Part shown: piece by piece, positions 18,030 to 27,438 of the stretch
Layout of the letters: every line of letters begins with the position of its first letter
Position numbering within the stretch: the stretch's first letter is position 1
DNA from: Dyella terrae
GTDB taxonomy: Bacteria; Pseudomonadota; Gammaproteobacteria; Xanthomonadales; Rhodanobacteraceae
Direction of reading: 5' to 3'
NCBI RefSeq assembly: GCF_004322705.1
Contig: NZ_SIZZ01000002.1
Span: 620,001-684,000 of the forward strand
DNA: 64,000 bases
Notes under the pieces: generated by a model
Databases searched by the model: none
The model's input: only the letters and a program-made list of their open reading frames with translations
Told to the model about the DNA's origin: nothing
Position numbers and translations under genes: made by a program

Positions 18030-19550
18030 ATGCGTCGATGGAGCGCGGGCGCGGCGTTCCTGCTCGCGGGTTGTGCCACGGTAGGGCCGGATTTCCATCC
18101 GCCATCCACCGGCAGCGCGACGTCATGGCACAGTGATGCGGTGGCTCAGTCGACGCAGTCAACCTCGACGGCAGACCTGAGCCCATGGTGGAAAGTGTTC
18201 GGCGATGCCGGCCTCGAACAGCTGATGTCCGAGGCCGACGCGCAGAACAACGATTTGAAGATCGCCGGCCTGCGCGTGCTCGAGGCCCGGGCGCAGTTGG
18301 GTATCGCGCAAAGCGGTCGCTATCCGCAGGTGCAGCAGATCGGTGCGTCGGCGTTGTACACCAAGAACCACCAGCACGACACCGGACTGCCGGGCGTGCC
18401 CGGTTCGTGGCAGTTTGGCGCGGGTTTCGACATCGGTTGGGAGCTGGATTTCTGGGGGCGCTTCCGTCGCGCGATCGAGTCGGCCGACGCTGCGTACTTC
18501 GCCAGTGAAGCCAATCGCGAAGACGTGCTGGTCCTGCTTCATGCCCAGGTGGCGGACACGTACTTCGTGTTGCGCACGGCGGAGGCAAGGTTGCGTATCG
18601 CCAAGGCCAATGCGGAACTGCAGCGTCGCAGTTTCGAGATCACCGAGCGCCTGTTCAAAAGCGGCGAGACCGATGAGCTCGACTTTCAACAGGCACGCAC
18701 GCAGTACCTGAGCACCAGCGCAAGCATTCCCGAGCTGGAGGGCCAGATCGAACTGGCGCGTCATGCGTTGAGCGTGCTGGTGGGACGTCCACCCGGTCCG
18801 CTGCCGGAGCTCGATGTCGCGCCCGACAAGGTCGGATACCTTCCGTTGGTCGACAAGGCGGTCGTCGACGACGTGCCCGCCCAGCTCCTTCTGCGGCGGC
18901 CCGATCTGCGTGCCGCGCAATGGCAGATGGCTGCCCAGTCGGCGCTGATCGGGGTCGCCAAGGCAGACCTTTATCCATCGGTTTCACTCGTCGGCACTTT
19001 GTCATGGAGTGCCAGTTCGCTGTCCGGATCGCCAAGTTCGCTGCTGCTTGGTGCAGGTCCCAGCATCAGCTGGAACATCTTCGATCACGGACGCATTACC
19101 AACAACGTACGCGTCCAGGATGCACGCCTGCAGCAACTGACCGTGGCGTACGAGAAAGCGGTGCTCAATGCCGCGCGCGAAGCGGACGATGCGGCGACGG
19201 GCTTGCTCACGGCGCTGCATCGCGATGGCATCCTGCATGATGCCGAGCAGGCGGCGCAGCGCTCGCTGTCGCTGGCCAACACGATCTATCGCGAAGGCTA
19301 TTCCGATTTCCAGCGCGTGCTGGATGCCCAGCGTGCCTTATCGGCACAACAGGATGCGTACATCGTCAATCGGGGCAATGCCGTTGGAAGCCTTATCGCG
19401 CTGTACAAAGCCATGGGTGGCGGCTGGCACACGAACGCGCCGCTGGTCGATCCGGCGACGCGCCAGCAGATGGAGCAGCGCACGAACTGGGACGATCTCC
19501 TCGGTGACAAGGCTTCCCCCACGGCCTCTGCAGGGACGACGACACCATGA
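18030..19550 (+). CDS. Outer membrane efflux factor lipoprotein (NodT/OprM type)
   Basis: A 506-residue TolC-like outer membrane channel. The signal peptide ends in a lipobox (FLLAGC), followed by TVGPDF, the usual start of mature OprM/NodT proteins. Two OEP repeats are visible, each with long helical stretches; WWKVFGDAGLEQL and RPDLRAAQ are family signatures. An ATG at 17997 would give an 11-residue longer protein with a poorer signal peptide. The stop overlaps the start of the adaptor gene by four bases (ATGA). It would form the exit duct of the tripartite pump encoded with the next two genes. Confidence 0.92.
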   Translation: MRRWSAGAAFLLAGCATVGPDFHPPSTGSATSWHSDAVAQSTQSTSTADLSPWWKVFGDAGLEQLMSEADAQNNDLKIAGLRVLEARAQLGIAQSGRYPQVQQIGASALYTKNHQHDTGLPGVPGSWQFGAGFDIGWELDFWGRFRRAIESADAAYFASEANREDVLVLLHAQVADTYFVLRTAEARLRIAKANAELQRRSFEITERLFKSGETDELDFQQARTQYLSTSASIPELEGQIELARHALSVLVGRPPGPLPELDVAPDKVGYLPLVDKAVVDDVPAQLLLRRPDLRAAQWQMAAQSALIGVAKADLYPSVSLVGTLSWSASSLSGSPSSLLLGAGPSISWNIFDHGRITNNVRVQDARLQQLTVAYEKAVLNAAREADDAATGLLTALHRDGILHDAEQAAQRSLSLANTIYREGYSDFQRVLDAQRALSAQQDAYIVNRGNAVGSLIALYKAMGGGWHTNAPLVDPATRQQMEQRTNWDDLLGDKASPTASAGTTTP

Positions 19551-20653
19551 CCGACGCTGCCGCGCCTGCTCCGGTCGCCGCTGCCGAGCCCTCGCGCAAA
19601 GCCGTGCGATGGGTTCTGGTGGCCATCGCCATCAGCCTCGTCTGGTATCTGCTCGCCGATCGCTACACGCCTTACACCGCGCAAGCGCGCGTGCAGGGAT
19701 ACGTGGTGCCCGTGGCTGCCGAAGCCTCTGGCAGGGTGGTTCGCGTGCTGGTGCGCAACAACCAGGAGGTCAAAGCGGGTGATCTGTTGTTCGAAGTGGA
19801 TGCCGAGCCTTATCGCATTGCGGTGGAGCGTTCCCGCGCCGATCTCGAAACCACGCGCCGGCAGGTAGGCGCAAGCACGGCCGGCATCGACTCGGCGCAG
19901 GCGTCGTTGCGCGCCGCCATGGCCAATGAAGTGAAGGCGCGCCAGGACAGCGATCGCCTGGAACGCTTATATCGCGAAGACCAGGGCACCGTGTCAGTAC
20001 GCCGCCTCGAAGTGGCGCGCGCGACCTACGAGCAGGCCATCAGTCAGGTAACCGCGGCGCGCGCCGAAGTGGTTCGCGCGCAGGAAACTCAGGGCGGCGG
20101 CGAAGCGGACAACGCGCAACTGCGCAGTGCGGCCGGTGCGCTCGAGAAGGCCGAACTGGATCTCACCAACACGCAGGTACGTGCGCGCTCGGCGGGGCTC
20201 ATCACCGACATGCGTGTCGAAGCGGGCCAATACGCGGCACCGGGCAATCCGGTCATGACATTGATCGCCATCAACGACGTGTGGATCAGTGCCGACATGA
20301 CCGAGAACAACCTCGGCCACCTCAAGCCCGGCTCGCCCGTGTCGATCGTGCTCGATGCACGCCCCGGTGAGGTGTTTGCCGGACGCGTGCGCAGCATTGG
20401 CTATGGCGTGAGTGCGGGCCAGCCGACACCGCCAGGCAGCCTGCCCACCGTGCAGAACAGCCGCGACTGGCTGCGCCCCGCCCAGCGCTTTCCGGTGATC
20501 GTCGAATTTGACGCCAAGGACCCGATTCCAGCGCGCGATCTGCGCGTGGGCGGGCAGGTGGAGGTCATGGCTTTTCCGACCCAGGGCAATCCGCTCAACC
20601 CGCTTGGTCGGCTGTTCCTGCGCATCATGAGCTGGCTGTCGTACCTCTACTGA
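19547..20653 (+). CDS. HlyD-family periplasmic adaptor (EmrA/AaeA-like)
   Basis: A 368-residue membrane fusion protein. It has one N-terminal membrane helix (VLVAIAISLVWYLL), then a lipoyl half-motif (VVPVAAEASGRVVRVLVRNNQEVKAGDLLFEVD), a coiled-coil hairpin (residues about 90-190), the second lipoyl half and a beta-barrel domain (VWISADMTENNL). It links the inner-membrane DUF2955 protein to the outer membrane factor. It overlaps both neighbours (4 bases upstream, 1 base downstream), which implies tight translational coupling. Confidence 0.92.
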   Translation: MTDAAAPAPVAAAEPSRKAVRWVLVAIAISLVWYLLADRYTPYTAQARVQGYVVPVAAEASGRVVRVLVRNNQEVKAGDLLFEVDAEPYRIAVERSRADLETTRRQVGASTAGIDSAQASLRAAMANEVKARQDSDRLERLYREDQGTVSVRRLEVARATYEQAISQVTAARAEVVRAQETQGGGEADNAQLRSAAGALEKAELDLTNTQVRARSAGLITDMRVEAGQYAAPGNPVMTLIAINDVWISADMTENNLGHLKPGSPVSIVLDARPGEVFAGRVRSIGYGVSAGQPTPPGSLPTVQNSRDWLRPAQRFPVIVEFDAKDPIPARDLRVGGQVEVMAFPTQGNPLNPLGRLFLRIMSWLSYLY

Positions 20654-21690
20654 TGGACGCCGGCATGCAGCAGGTGTTGGGCATGCGCGCATGGCGTCTC
20701 GCGCTGGGCACGGCGTTGTGCACCGCGATCAACTTTGGCATGGATCTGCCGTTGCCCATGGTGGCGCCGGCGTTTGCTGTGTTTCTGTTTGCTTCGCTGC
20801 CGCGTCCGCTGCCCTTGAAAGCCGGGCTTGGCTTGCTAGTGTTGGTGGCGCTGACCACGGGCAGCGGCATGCTGCTGGTGCCCCTTTTGCGCTACTACCT
20901 GATCGCCGGCGTGCTGCTGGTGGGTTTGTGCCTGTTCCTCGCATTCGCCTACGGGCTGCGTGGTGGAAGCAATCTGGTCGCAACGTTTCTCGCCGCCGGT
21001 CTCACCATGATTTCTGCCGCTGGTACGGCAGATCAACAGCTGGCCATGACGGTGATCAAGGCACTGGTCCAGGGCCTGCTGTTGGCGGTACTGGTGCATG
21101 CTGCCGTGCACGCGGCGTTTCCTGAAAGTGCGGCGGCGAAGAAGCCGCCGGCCGCAGGTGCCTTGTCTGCGGGCGAGGCCTCGCGACTGGCGCTGCGGGC
21201 GACCCTGGTCGTGCTTCCGGCTTTTCTTTTTGCCCTGGCCGATCCTTCCAGCTACATGCCCATCATCATGAAGTCCGTGAGCCTGGGGCGCCAAAGCTGC
21301 ACGGCATCGGCACGCGGCGCCGCACGCGAATTGCTCGGTTCCACGCTGATGGGCGGCCTGATGGCGATCAGCTGCTGGTTCGCCCTGCGCGCCTTCGTGC
21401 ACCTGTGGATGTTCTTTCTCTGGATGCTGCTGTTCGCCCTGTTCGCCGCGCGGCGACTCTATCGCCTGGCACCGTCGCGCCAGGGTGCCGGCTTCTGGCT
21501 CAACGCCATGGTCACGATGATCATCCTGTTGGCGCAGTCAGTGCAGGACAGCGTGGCGGGGAAGGACGTCTATACGGCGTTCGCCGTGCGCATGGGTCTG
21601 TTCATTGCGGTGACGGGTTATGCGTCGGCGATGGTGTGGTTGCTGGATACCTGGGCGAAGGGAAGGGCGGCGCAGGCTGCGCAAGCCTGA
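20653..21690 (+). CDS. DUF2955 / FUSC-like inner-membrane efflux component
   Basis: A 345-residue polytopic membrane protein with two sets of hydrophobic helices around a short charged linker (about residues 157-175). This is the layout of DUF2955 proteins, which are related to the aromatic acid exporter AaeB/FUSC group. The start LALGTALCTAINFGMDLPLP and the later MKSVSLGRQSCTASARGAARELLGSTL resemble FUSC family sequences. The gene order channel-adaptor-DUF2955 suggests a complete tripartite exporter, perhaps for aromatic acids or other small toxic compounds; the substrate is inference. A strong terminator follows. Confidence 0.82.
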   Translation: MDAGMQQVLGMRAWRLALGTALCTAINFGMDLPLPMVAPAFAVFLFASLPRPLPLKAGLGLLVLVALTTGSGMLLVPLLRYYLIAGVLLVGLCLFLAFAYGLRGGSNLVATFLAAGLTMISAAGTADQQLAMTVIKALVQGLLLAVLVHAAVHAAFPESAAAKKPPAAGALSAGEASRLALRATLVVLPAFLFALADPSSYMPIIMKSVSLGRQSCTASARGAARELLGSTLMGGLMAISCWFALRAFVHLWMFFLWMLLFALFAARRLYRLAPSRQGAGFWLNAMVTMIILLAQSVQDSVAGKDVYTAFAVRMGLFIAVTGYASAMVWLLDTWAKGRAAQAAQA

Positions 21691-21708
21691 CGGGCTCATC
21701 GTGCACAC

Positions 21709-21742
21709 AAAAAAAACGGGCCGCTGAATGCGGCCCGTTTTT
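21709..21742. terminator. Bidirectional Rho-independent terminator
   Basis: ACGGGCCGC and GCGGCCCGT form a perfect stem with a 5-base loop, flanked by A-tracts on the left and T-tracts on the right. It can therefore end transcripts from both the DUF2955 gene (plus) and metK (minus). Confidence 0.9.
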
Positions 21743-21765
21743 GTATCGCCTGAAGCAGCCGTGGC

Positions 21766-22965
21766 TTACTTCAGCTTGGCGTCGGCGCGCAGCGCGGCAG
21801 CCTTGTCGGTCTTTTCCCACGAGAACGTGGAGTAGACCTTGCCATCCGGACCCTTCACTTCCTGCGGGGTGCGGCCGAAGTGGCCGTAGCTCGCGGTCTG
21901 CTGGTACATCGGGTGGATCAGGTCGAGCATCTTGATGATGCCGTACGGACGCAGGTCGAAGTGCTTGCGGATCAGCTTCTCGATCTTCTCGTCGGCGATC
22001 TTGCCGGTGCCGAAGGTGGTGACTGAAATCGAGGTCGGCTCAGCGACGCCGATGGCGTACGACACCTGCACTTCGCAGCGGTCGGCAATGCCGGCAGCCA
22101 CGATGTTCTTGGCGACGTAACGGGCAGCGTAAGCGGCCGAACGATCCACCTTGGACGGATCCTTGCCCGAGAACGCACCGCCACCGTGACGGGCCCAGCC
22201 GCCGTAGGTGTCGACGATGATCTTGCGACCGGTCAGGCCGCAATCGCCCACCGGGCCGCCGATCACGAACTTGCCGGTCGGGTTGATGTGGAACTTGGTG
22301 GCCTTGTGCAGCAGCTTGGCCGGCAGCACGGGCTTGAGGATGTGCTCGCGGACGGCCTCGATGAGGTCCTTCTGCTTGATATCCGGGTCGTGCTGGGTCG
22401 ACAGCACCACGGCATCGATGGCGGTCGCCACGCCGTCTTCATAGCGCAGGGTGACCTGGCTCTTGGCGTCCGGACGCAGCCACGACAGCGGCGAGTTCTT
22501 CTTCTTGCGGATCTTGGCCTGCTGCTCGACGAGGCGATGCGAGTAGTAGATCGCCGCCGGCATGTAGTCCTTGGTTTCGTTCGTCGCGTAGCCGAACATC
22601 AGGCCCTGGTCGCCAGCGCCCTGTTCTTCCGGCTTCTTGCGGTCCACGCCCTGGTTGATGTCCGGCGACTGCTTGCCGATCAGGTTCAGCACGCCGCAGG
22701 TCTCGCCGTCGAAACCGACGTCCGAGGAGTCGTAACCGATGTCGGTGATGACCTTGCGGGTCAGGCCTTCGAGGTCGACCCAGGCGCTGGTGGTGATTTC
22801 ACCGGCGACGATCGCGACGCCCGTCTTCACCATCGTTTCGCAGGCCACGCGCGCACGCGGATCCTGCGCGATGATCGCATCGAGGACGGCATCGGAGATC
22901 TGGTCGGCGACTTTGTCCGGATGGCCTTCGGAGACCGACTCGGAGGTGAAGAGGAAGTTGCTCAT
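21766..22965 (-). CDS. metK: S-adenosylmethionine synthetase
   Basis: A 399-residue cytoplasmic enzyme making SAM from methionine and ATP. The N-terminal [24 protein letters not shown], the central [12 protein letters not shown] and the later [23 protein letters not shown] are signature motifs carrying the ATP, metal and phosphate-binding residues. The length is slightly above that of E. coli MetK. I looked for SAM riboswitches or MetJ-type boxes in the ~220 bases upstream and found neither. It feeds the same methyl cycle as ahcY and metF. Confidence 0.97.
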   Translation of the reverse strand: MSNFLFTSESVSEGHPDKVADQISDAVLDAIIAQDPRARVACETMVKTGVAIVAGEITTSAWVDLEGLTRKVITDIGYDSSDVGFDGETCGVLNLIGKQSPDINQGVDRKKPEEQGAGDQGLMFGYATNETKDYMPAAIYYSHRLVEQQAKIRKKKNSPLSWLRPDAKSQVTLRYEDGVATAIDAVVLSTQHDPDIKQKDLIEAVREHILKPVLPAKLLHKATKFHINPTGKFVIGGPVGDCGLTGRKIIVDTYGGWARHGGGAFSGKDPSKVDRSAAYAARYVAKNIVAAGIADRCEVQVSYAIGVAEPTSISVTTFGTGKIADEKIEKLIRKHFDLRPYGIIKMLDLIHPMYQQTASYGHFGRTPQEVKGPDGKVYSTFSWEKTDKAAALRADAKLK

Positions 22966-23187
22966 CGCGGTATATATCCTTCCTTACGGATAAAGAGATA
23001 AAAGAGACCGGCCATGATACATGGGGTGGTCAGGGTTTGCACTACCAGCATGCCCGCCCCAGGTGACGATTTCATGCCGATTCAGCCGTTTGGACGTCCG
23101 GGCGGCGGCCTGGGGAAGGGCGGGACCGGGCAAGGATACGCCGGCCGGGGCGCCGGAATAAGACCGTTTCGGGCCCAAGCGGCGGCG

Positions 23188-24174
23188 TCAGGCCGCGAGG
23201 ATCAGCGGGTCCTGCAGCGAGGCGAAGTAATCCGCCGTGAGCTGCAGCTGTTCCTGGGGCGACTCGGCCCGGTTCACAACATGGCGGAACGCCGCGTTTT
23301 CAGGACGATCCTTGGCGTACCAGCCCAGGTGCTTGCGCGCGATGCGCACACCCTGCGGCTCGCCGTAAAAGGCGTACAAGTCCTGCAGGTGCCCGGTGAG
23401 GATGGCGCAGACCTCGGCCGGCGTCGGCTCCGGCAGAAGCTCGCCGGTGGCCAGGTAGTGGGCGATCTCGCGGAAGATCCAGGGGCGGCCCTGGGCGCCG
23501 CGGCCCACCATGACGGCGTCGGCACCGGTCACCGCCAGCACGTGCTTCGCCTTCTGGGGCGTCAGCACGTCGCCGTTGGCGAACACGGGGATACCCACGG
23601 CCTGCTTCACGGCGGCGATGGTGTCGTACTCGGCATCGCCTTCGTACTTGTCGGCGCGCGTGCGGCCATGCACGGCGAGGGCGGCGATGCCAGCGTCCTC
23701 GGCGATGCGGGCGATGGTCAGGGCGTTCTTGTTGTCGCGGTCCCAGCCCGTGCGGATCTTCAGCGTCACCGGCACGTCCACCGCGTCGACCACGGCCTTG
23801 ACGATGCGGGCCACCAGCGGCTCGTCCTGCAGCAGGGCGGAGCCTGCCCAGACGTTGCACACCTTCTTGGCCGGGCAGCCCATATTGATGTCGACGATCT
23901 GGGCGCCGTTGTCGGCGTTGTAGCGGGCCGCGTCGGCCAGCATGCCCGGGTCGTAGCCGGCGATCTGCACGCTTACCGGTTCGGGTTCGCCCTCATGGTC
24001 CATGCGGCGCAACGACTTGCGCGTATTCCACAGGCGCGGGTCGGCCGTGGTCATCTCGGACACGGCGAGACCCGCGCCCAGCCGTTTGCACAGCAGGCGG
24101 AAAGGCTTGTCCGTGACCCCGGCCATGGGCGCGAGCACCACGGGCGGGTCGATGAGGTAAGGGCCGATCTGCAT
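23188..24174 (-). CDS. dusB: tRNA-dihydrouridine synthase B
   Basis: A 328-residue FMN enzyme that reduces uridine to dihydrouridine in the tRNA D-loop. The TIM-barrel start PPVVLAPMAGVTDKPFR, the active-site segment VDINMGCPAKKVC (catalytic cysteine) and VMVGRGAQGRPWIF (FMN phosphate site) identify the DusB branch. The start MQIGPYLIDPP at 24174 is family-like; the frame runs upstream to 24222 without good residues. In enteric bacteria dusB is followed by fis; here the next gene on the same strand is metK and no fis is present. Confidence 0.95.
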   Translation of the reverse strand: MQIGPYLIDPPVVLAPMAGVTDKPFRLLCKRLGAGLAVSEMTTADPRLWNTRKSLRRMDHEGEPEPVSVQIAGYDPGMLADAARYNADNGAQIVDINMGCPAKKVCNVWAGSALLQDEPLVARIVKAVVDAVDVPVTLKIRTGWDRDNKNALTIARIAEDAGIAALAVHGRTRADKYEGDAEYDTIAAVKQAVGIPVFANGDVLTPQKAKHVLAVTGADAVMVGRGAQGRPWIFREIAHYLATGELLPEPTPAEVCAILTGHLQDLYAFYGEPQGVRIARKHLGWYAKDRPENAAFRHVVNRAESPQEQLQLTADYFASLQDPLILAA

Positions 24175-24283
24175 CCGCCCATTGTAGCGGGAGCGCCCGG
24201 GTGGCGTCGGATGGCGCCACACCGGGGTCCCGGGGTCCGGCTAATGGCCGTGGCGGGTCGCTCCAGCCACCCCGGGGGGAGAC

Positions 24284-25774
24284 TCAGGACTTCTTGCCGT
24301 CCGCCGCTTCCATCTCGGCAATCTGCTTGCGCGCGTTCTCGTTCTGCGGATTCAGTTCGAGCGATGTGCGGAAATCGCGGATCGACTGCGGGATGTCACC
24401 TGCGGCACGCCGCGCTTCGCCAAGACTGTCGAATGCGTTGCCGCTCTTCGGATGCTGCTCGGTGTTGTAGACGAAGATCGCGAGTGCTTCGGGCGTGCGC
24501 TTTTGTTTCAGAAGCGCATAGCCCCACAGGTTCACGTCGTCTTCGGACAGCGTGAGCTTGGGCCAGGTCTTGCGCACCTGCGCGACCGTGTCGCTCACAT
24601 GCGCATAGCCAACCTTGTCGAGCGTTGTCTTAAGCGCCGAGAACCCGGGCGATTCACCCCACACGCGCCGCATGATGTTGTCGGACATCTGCCACAGCTG
24701 GCCCTGCAACATGCCGCTGCTGCGGTTGGTGAGGAACACGATGCCGTAATCCGCGTCCGGATAGAGATCAATCAGGCTGGAGAAACCGAACGTGCCGCCG
24801 GTGTGGCTCAGGCGTGTTTCGCCATCCATCGTCGTGTTGATGACCCAGTTGTAGCCGATGGTCTTGTTGTCGCTGCGCCAGGCCGGCTGATGGGTGAGGT
24901 CGATGGCGGCGTTGCCGCCTTTGAGTTGGGCGGTGATGTAGCGCGCCATGTCGGCCGCGCTGTAGTGCAGGCCGCCCGCGGCAAGAATCACCGGCGCATC
25001 CAGCGCGGGTGCCACGGCGCCGCCGTCTTTGTAGCCCGTGGCCATCAGTGCCTTGCGGCTGTTGCCGATGCCGCTCTGCATGCCGAACGGCTTTTCGATG
25101 CGCGTGGCGAGCAATTGATCGAACGGCTTGCCTTCGATCTTCGCCACCGAGACGCCCACCAGTTCGGCCGCCAGGTTCGAGTGCTTCGGCGTGCTTCCGG
25201 GTGCGGTGGCCAACGACACTGACTGGAGATCCTTGAGCAGCGTGGCCTGCGAATAGGCGTTCAGCGCCTGGGCGATCTTCAGCGAGATCTGGTCGGGCGG
25301 CACATCCTTGGCCAGCGCGCTGAAGTCGGGGAGGTTGTCGGGCAGACCGCTGGTGGTGGTGACCAGGTCGATCAGCCGGACCGGCTTACCTTCGAATGCC
25401 AGGTTCGAATAATCACCCGGCAAAAACTGGCGAAGCTCGTCGCCGGGCTTGGCCTTGCCGGCCACGATCGATTGCGCAAGGAGCAGGCTGCCAAAGGTCT
25501 TGCTGATGGAGCCGATCTCGTAAACCGTGTCCTTCGTCGGCGCCTGCGGCTTGTCGCGCGAGATCGTGCCGAAGTTGTAGAACGTGGCCTTGCCGTCGCG
25601 CACCACGGCGATGGAGATCGCATCCGTGCGGCCTTGCTTGATAAGGGCTTCCGCTTCGCTTCGGATCACGGTCTGCATGTCTTCGCTGCCGGGAGCGACT
25701 TCGCGGGCAGTTGCAGGCAAGGCGGCGGCGAGGGAGAAGGCGAGGGCGGTCAGCAGGTACGGCGAGCGTTGCAT
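24284..25774 (-). CDS. Serine beta-lactamase-like hydrolase with C-terminal TPR (second copy type)
   Basis: A secreted 496-residue serine hydrolase of the class C beta-lactamase superfamily. A signal peptide (LLTALAFSLAAALPATA) is followed by the SxxK motif in GSISKTFGSL, the YxN-equivalent region at PKHSNLAAEL, and LSHTGGTFGFSS, corresponding to the KTG-like motif. The last ~60 residues form a TPR (AFDSLGEARRAAGDIPQSIRDFRTSL). The same architecture occurs at 2213-3751, so the two are probably distant paralogues. The ATG at 25774 has AAGGA at good spacing. The substrate is unknown. Confidence 0.82.
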   Translation of the reverse strand: MQRSPYLLTALAFSLAAALPATAREVAPGSEDMQTVIRSEAEALIKQGRTDAISIAVVRDGKATFYNFGTISRDKPQAPTKDTVYEIGSISKTFGSLLLAQSIVAGKAKPGDELRQFLPGDYSNLAFEGKPVRLIDLVTTTSGLPDNLPDFSALAKDVPPDQISLKIAQALNAYSQATLLKDLQSVSLATAPGSTPKHSNLAAELVGVSVAKIEGKPFDQLLATRIEKPFGMQSGIGNSRKALMATGYKDGGAVAPALDAPVILAAGGLHYSAADMARYITAQLKGGNAAIDLTHQPAWRSDNKTIGYNWVINTTMDGETRLSHTGGTFGFSSLIDLYPDADYGIVFLTNRSSGMLQGQLWQMSDNIMRRVWGESPGFSALKTTLDKVGYAHVSDTVAQVRKTWPKLTLSEDDVNLWGYALLKQKRTPEALAIFVYNTEQHPKSGNAFDSLGEARRAAGDIPQSIRDFRTSLELNPQNENARKQIAEMEAADGKKS

Positions 25775-25884
25775 GGCGTGCATCCTTGGGCGCGATGGGC
25801 TTCGTCCACGCCACGGTAACCTGCGGCCACGCCTGGCGCCTAATGACGCAAGTCACGTTCAACCCTTTGGCCGTGTCGGGCATC

Positions 25885-25919
25885 AAAAAAGGCCGCCAGG
25901 TTGCCCGGGCGGCCTTTTT
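25885..25919. terminator. Rho-independent terminator after the nucleoside permease gene
   Basis: AGGCCGCC and GGCGGCCT form a strong stem with A-tract and T-tract on either side. On the minus strand it lies just after the stop codon of the permease gene; it could also end plus-strand transcripts. Confidence 0.85.
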
Positions 25920-25942
25920 GGATGACACCTGACCCCGAGGGG

Positions 25943-27205
25943 TCAGTGCGTCGGCAGCGGTGCGCCAGCGGCGGCCGGATCGTGCTTGTGCTTGAACAGC
26001 ACCATGAAGGCGATGGCGACGATGAGCGAATACGTCGCAAACGTCATCCAGATGCCCGGCCAGTCCTTGCTGCCATCGGTATGGGTGAAAAAGGCCTCGA
26101 TGACCAGGCCGCTGATCGAGCTACCCAGCACGGCGCCGATGCCATTCGTCATCAGCATGAACAGGCCCTGCGCACTCGCGCGAATGGCGGGGTTGGCCTG
26201 GCCTTCCACGAAGAGCGAACCGGAAATATTGAAGAAGTCGAACGCCATGCCGTAGACGATGCACGACAGCACGATCATCCACAGGCCAGCACCCGGATCG
26301 CCATAGGCAAACAGACCAAAGCGAAGCGTCCAGGCCAGCATGCTGATGAGCATCACCGTCTTGATGCCAAAGCGCTTCAGGAAGAACGGAATTGCCAGGA
26401 TGAAAAGGGTTTCCGACACCTGCGAAATCGACATGATGATCGCCGGGTAGCGCACGGCAATCAGGTCCTTGAAGGCATCCTCTTTGGCGAAATCATGCAG
26501 GAAGGTGTCGCCGTAAGCGTTGGTCAGCTGCAGTGCCGCGCCCAGCAACATCGCGAAGATAAAGAAGATCGCCATCTGGCGGTTGCGGAACAACGCGAAG
26601 GAGGTCAGGCCAAACGTATCCAGCCACGAATGATTGTCCTTGCGCTGGAACGTCGGCGGCGCCTTTGGCAGCGTGAACGCATAGAGGCCGAGCAGCACGG
26701 CCGCAGCAGACGCAACATAGAACTGGCCGGCCGAGGTTTCCAGGCGCAGAATGCTCACCGTCCACATCGCGGCGATGAAACCCACAGTGCCCCACACGCG
26801 GATCGGCGGATACACCTTCACGATGTCCGCGCCATCCTTCTTGAGCGCGTTGTAAGCCACGGCGATCGAGAGCGAGATCGTCGGCATGTAGAACATCATG
26901 TTGAGCAGCATCACCCAGAACATCAGGTGCGGCGACTCGACCATTGGCACGCAGAACAGCATGACGGCGCCGCCGATGTGCATCAGGCCGTAAAGCTTTT
27001 CCGCATTGACCCATTTGTCAGCGATGACGCCCGCGATCGAGGGCATGAACAACGAGGCGATGCCCATGGTCGAGAAGATCGCGCCGAACTGCGCGCCCGA
27101 CCAATGCTTGTTCTGGAACCAGTACGCGCCGATCGTGATCAGCCACGCTCCCCACACAAAAAACTGCAGGAAGCTCATGATGATAAGGCGGAGTTTGATG
27201 CTCAT
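25943..27205 (-). CDS. Nucleoside permease, NupG/XapB-like MFS transporter
   Basis: A 420-residue membrane protein with about twelve hydrophobic segments. The start KLRLIIMSFLQFFVWGAWLITIG and the following STMGIASLFMPSIAGVIADKW closely resemble the nucleoside:proton symporter family (NupG, XapB). It should import nucleosides across the inner membrane; exact specificity is not readable. The start MSIKLRL at 27205 is preferred to the upstream ATG at 27223. It has its own terminator and is divergent from the LysE-type gene. Confidence 0.88.
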   Translation of the reverse strand: MSIKLRLIIMSFLQFFVWGAWLITIGAYWFQNKHWSGAQFGAIFSTMGIASLFMPSIAGVIADKWVNAEKLYGLMHIGGAVMLFCVPMVESPHLMFWVMLLNMMFYMPTISLSIAVAYNALKKDGADIVKVYPPIRVWGTVGFIAAMWTVSILRLETSAGQFYVASAAAVLLGLYAFTLPKAPPTFQRKDNHSWLDTFGLTSFALFRNRQMAIFFIFAMLLGAALQLTNAYGDTFLHDFAKEDAFKDLIAVRYPAIIMSISQVSETLFILAIPFFLKRFGIKTVMLISMLAWTLRFGLFAYGDPGAGLWMIVLSCIVYGMAFDFFNISGSLFVEGQANPAIRASAQGLFMLMTNGIGAVLGSSISGLVIEAFFTHTDGSKDWPGIWMTFATYSLIVAIAFMVLFKHKHDPAAAGAPLPTH

Positions 27206-27438
27206 CAGGTTTTCTTGGTCCAATGGTCGCCACGGCCATCACGGTTAAACCCGGCGCACGGATAACGGGGGCGGCACGTTAGCGTGACCCACCCGTTCCG
27301 GCACTCGGATTTCCCCTGTGTGAGGCCCCGGAACCGCCGGGACCTTAGCCAAAACAGTGGCAGCGTAGAGGACCGGCCACCCGCCGACAAGCTGCGAAGC
27401 CGCATTTTCCCGCGTGATCACCGCCGATAGGTCCACTT

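Noticed and set aside
22966-23187. SAM riboswitch or MetJ box before metK
   Set aside because: None of the SAM riboswitch cores and no repeated AGACGTCT-type boxes are present in the metK leader; a lone GACGTC-like hexamer is not enough.
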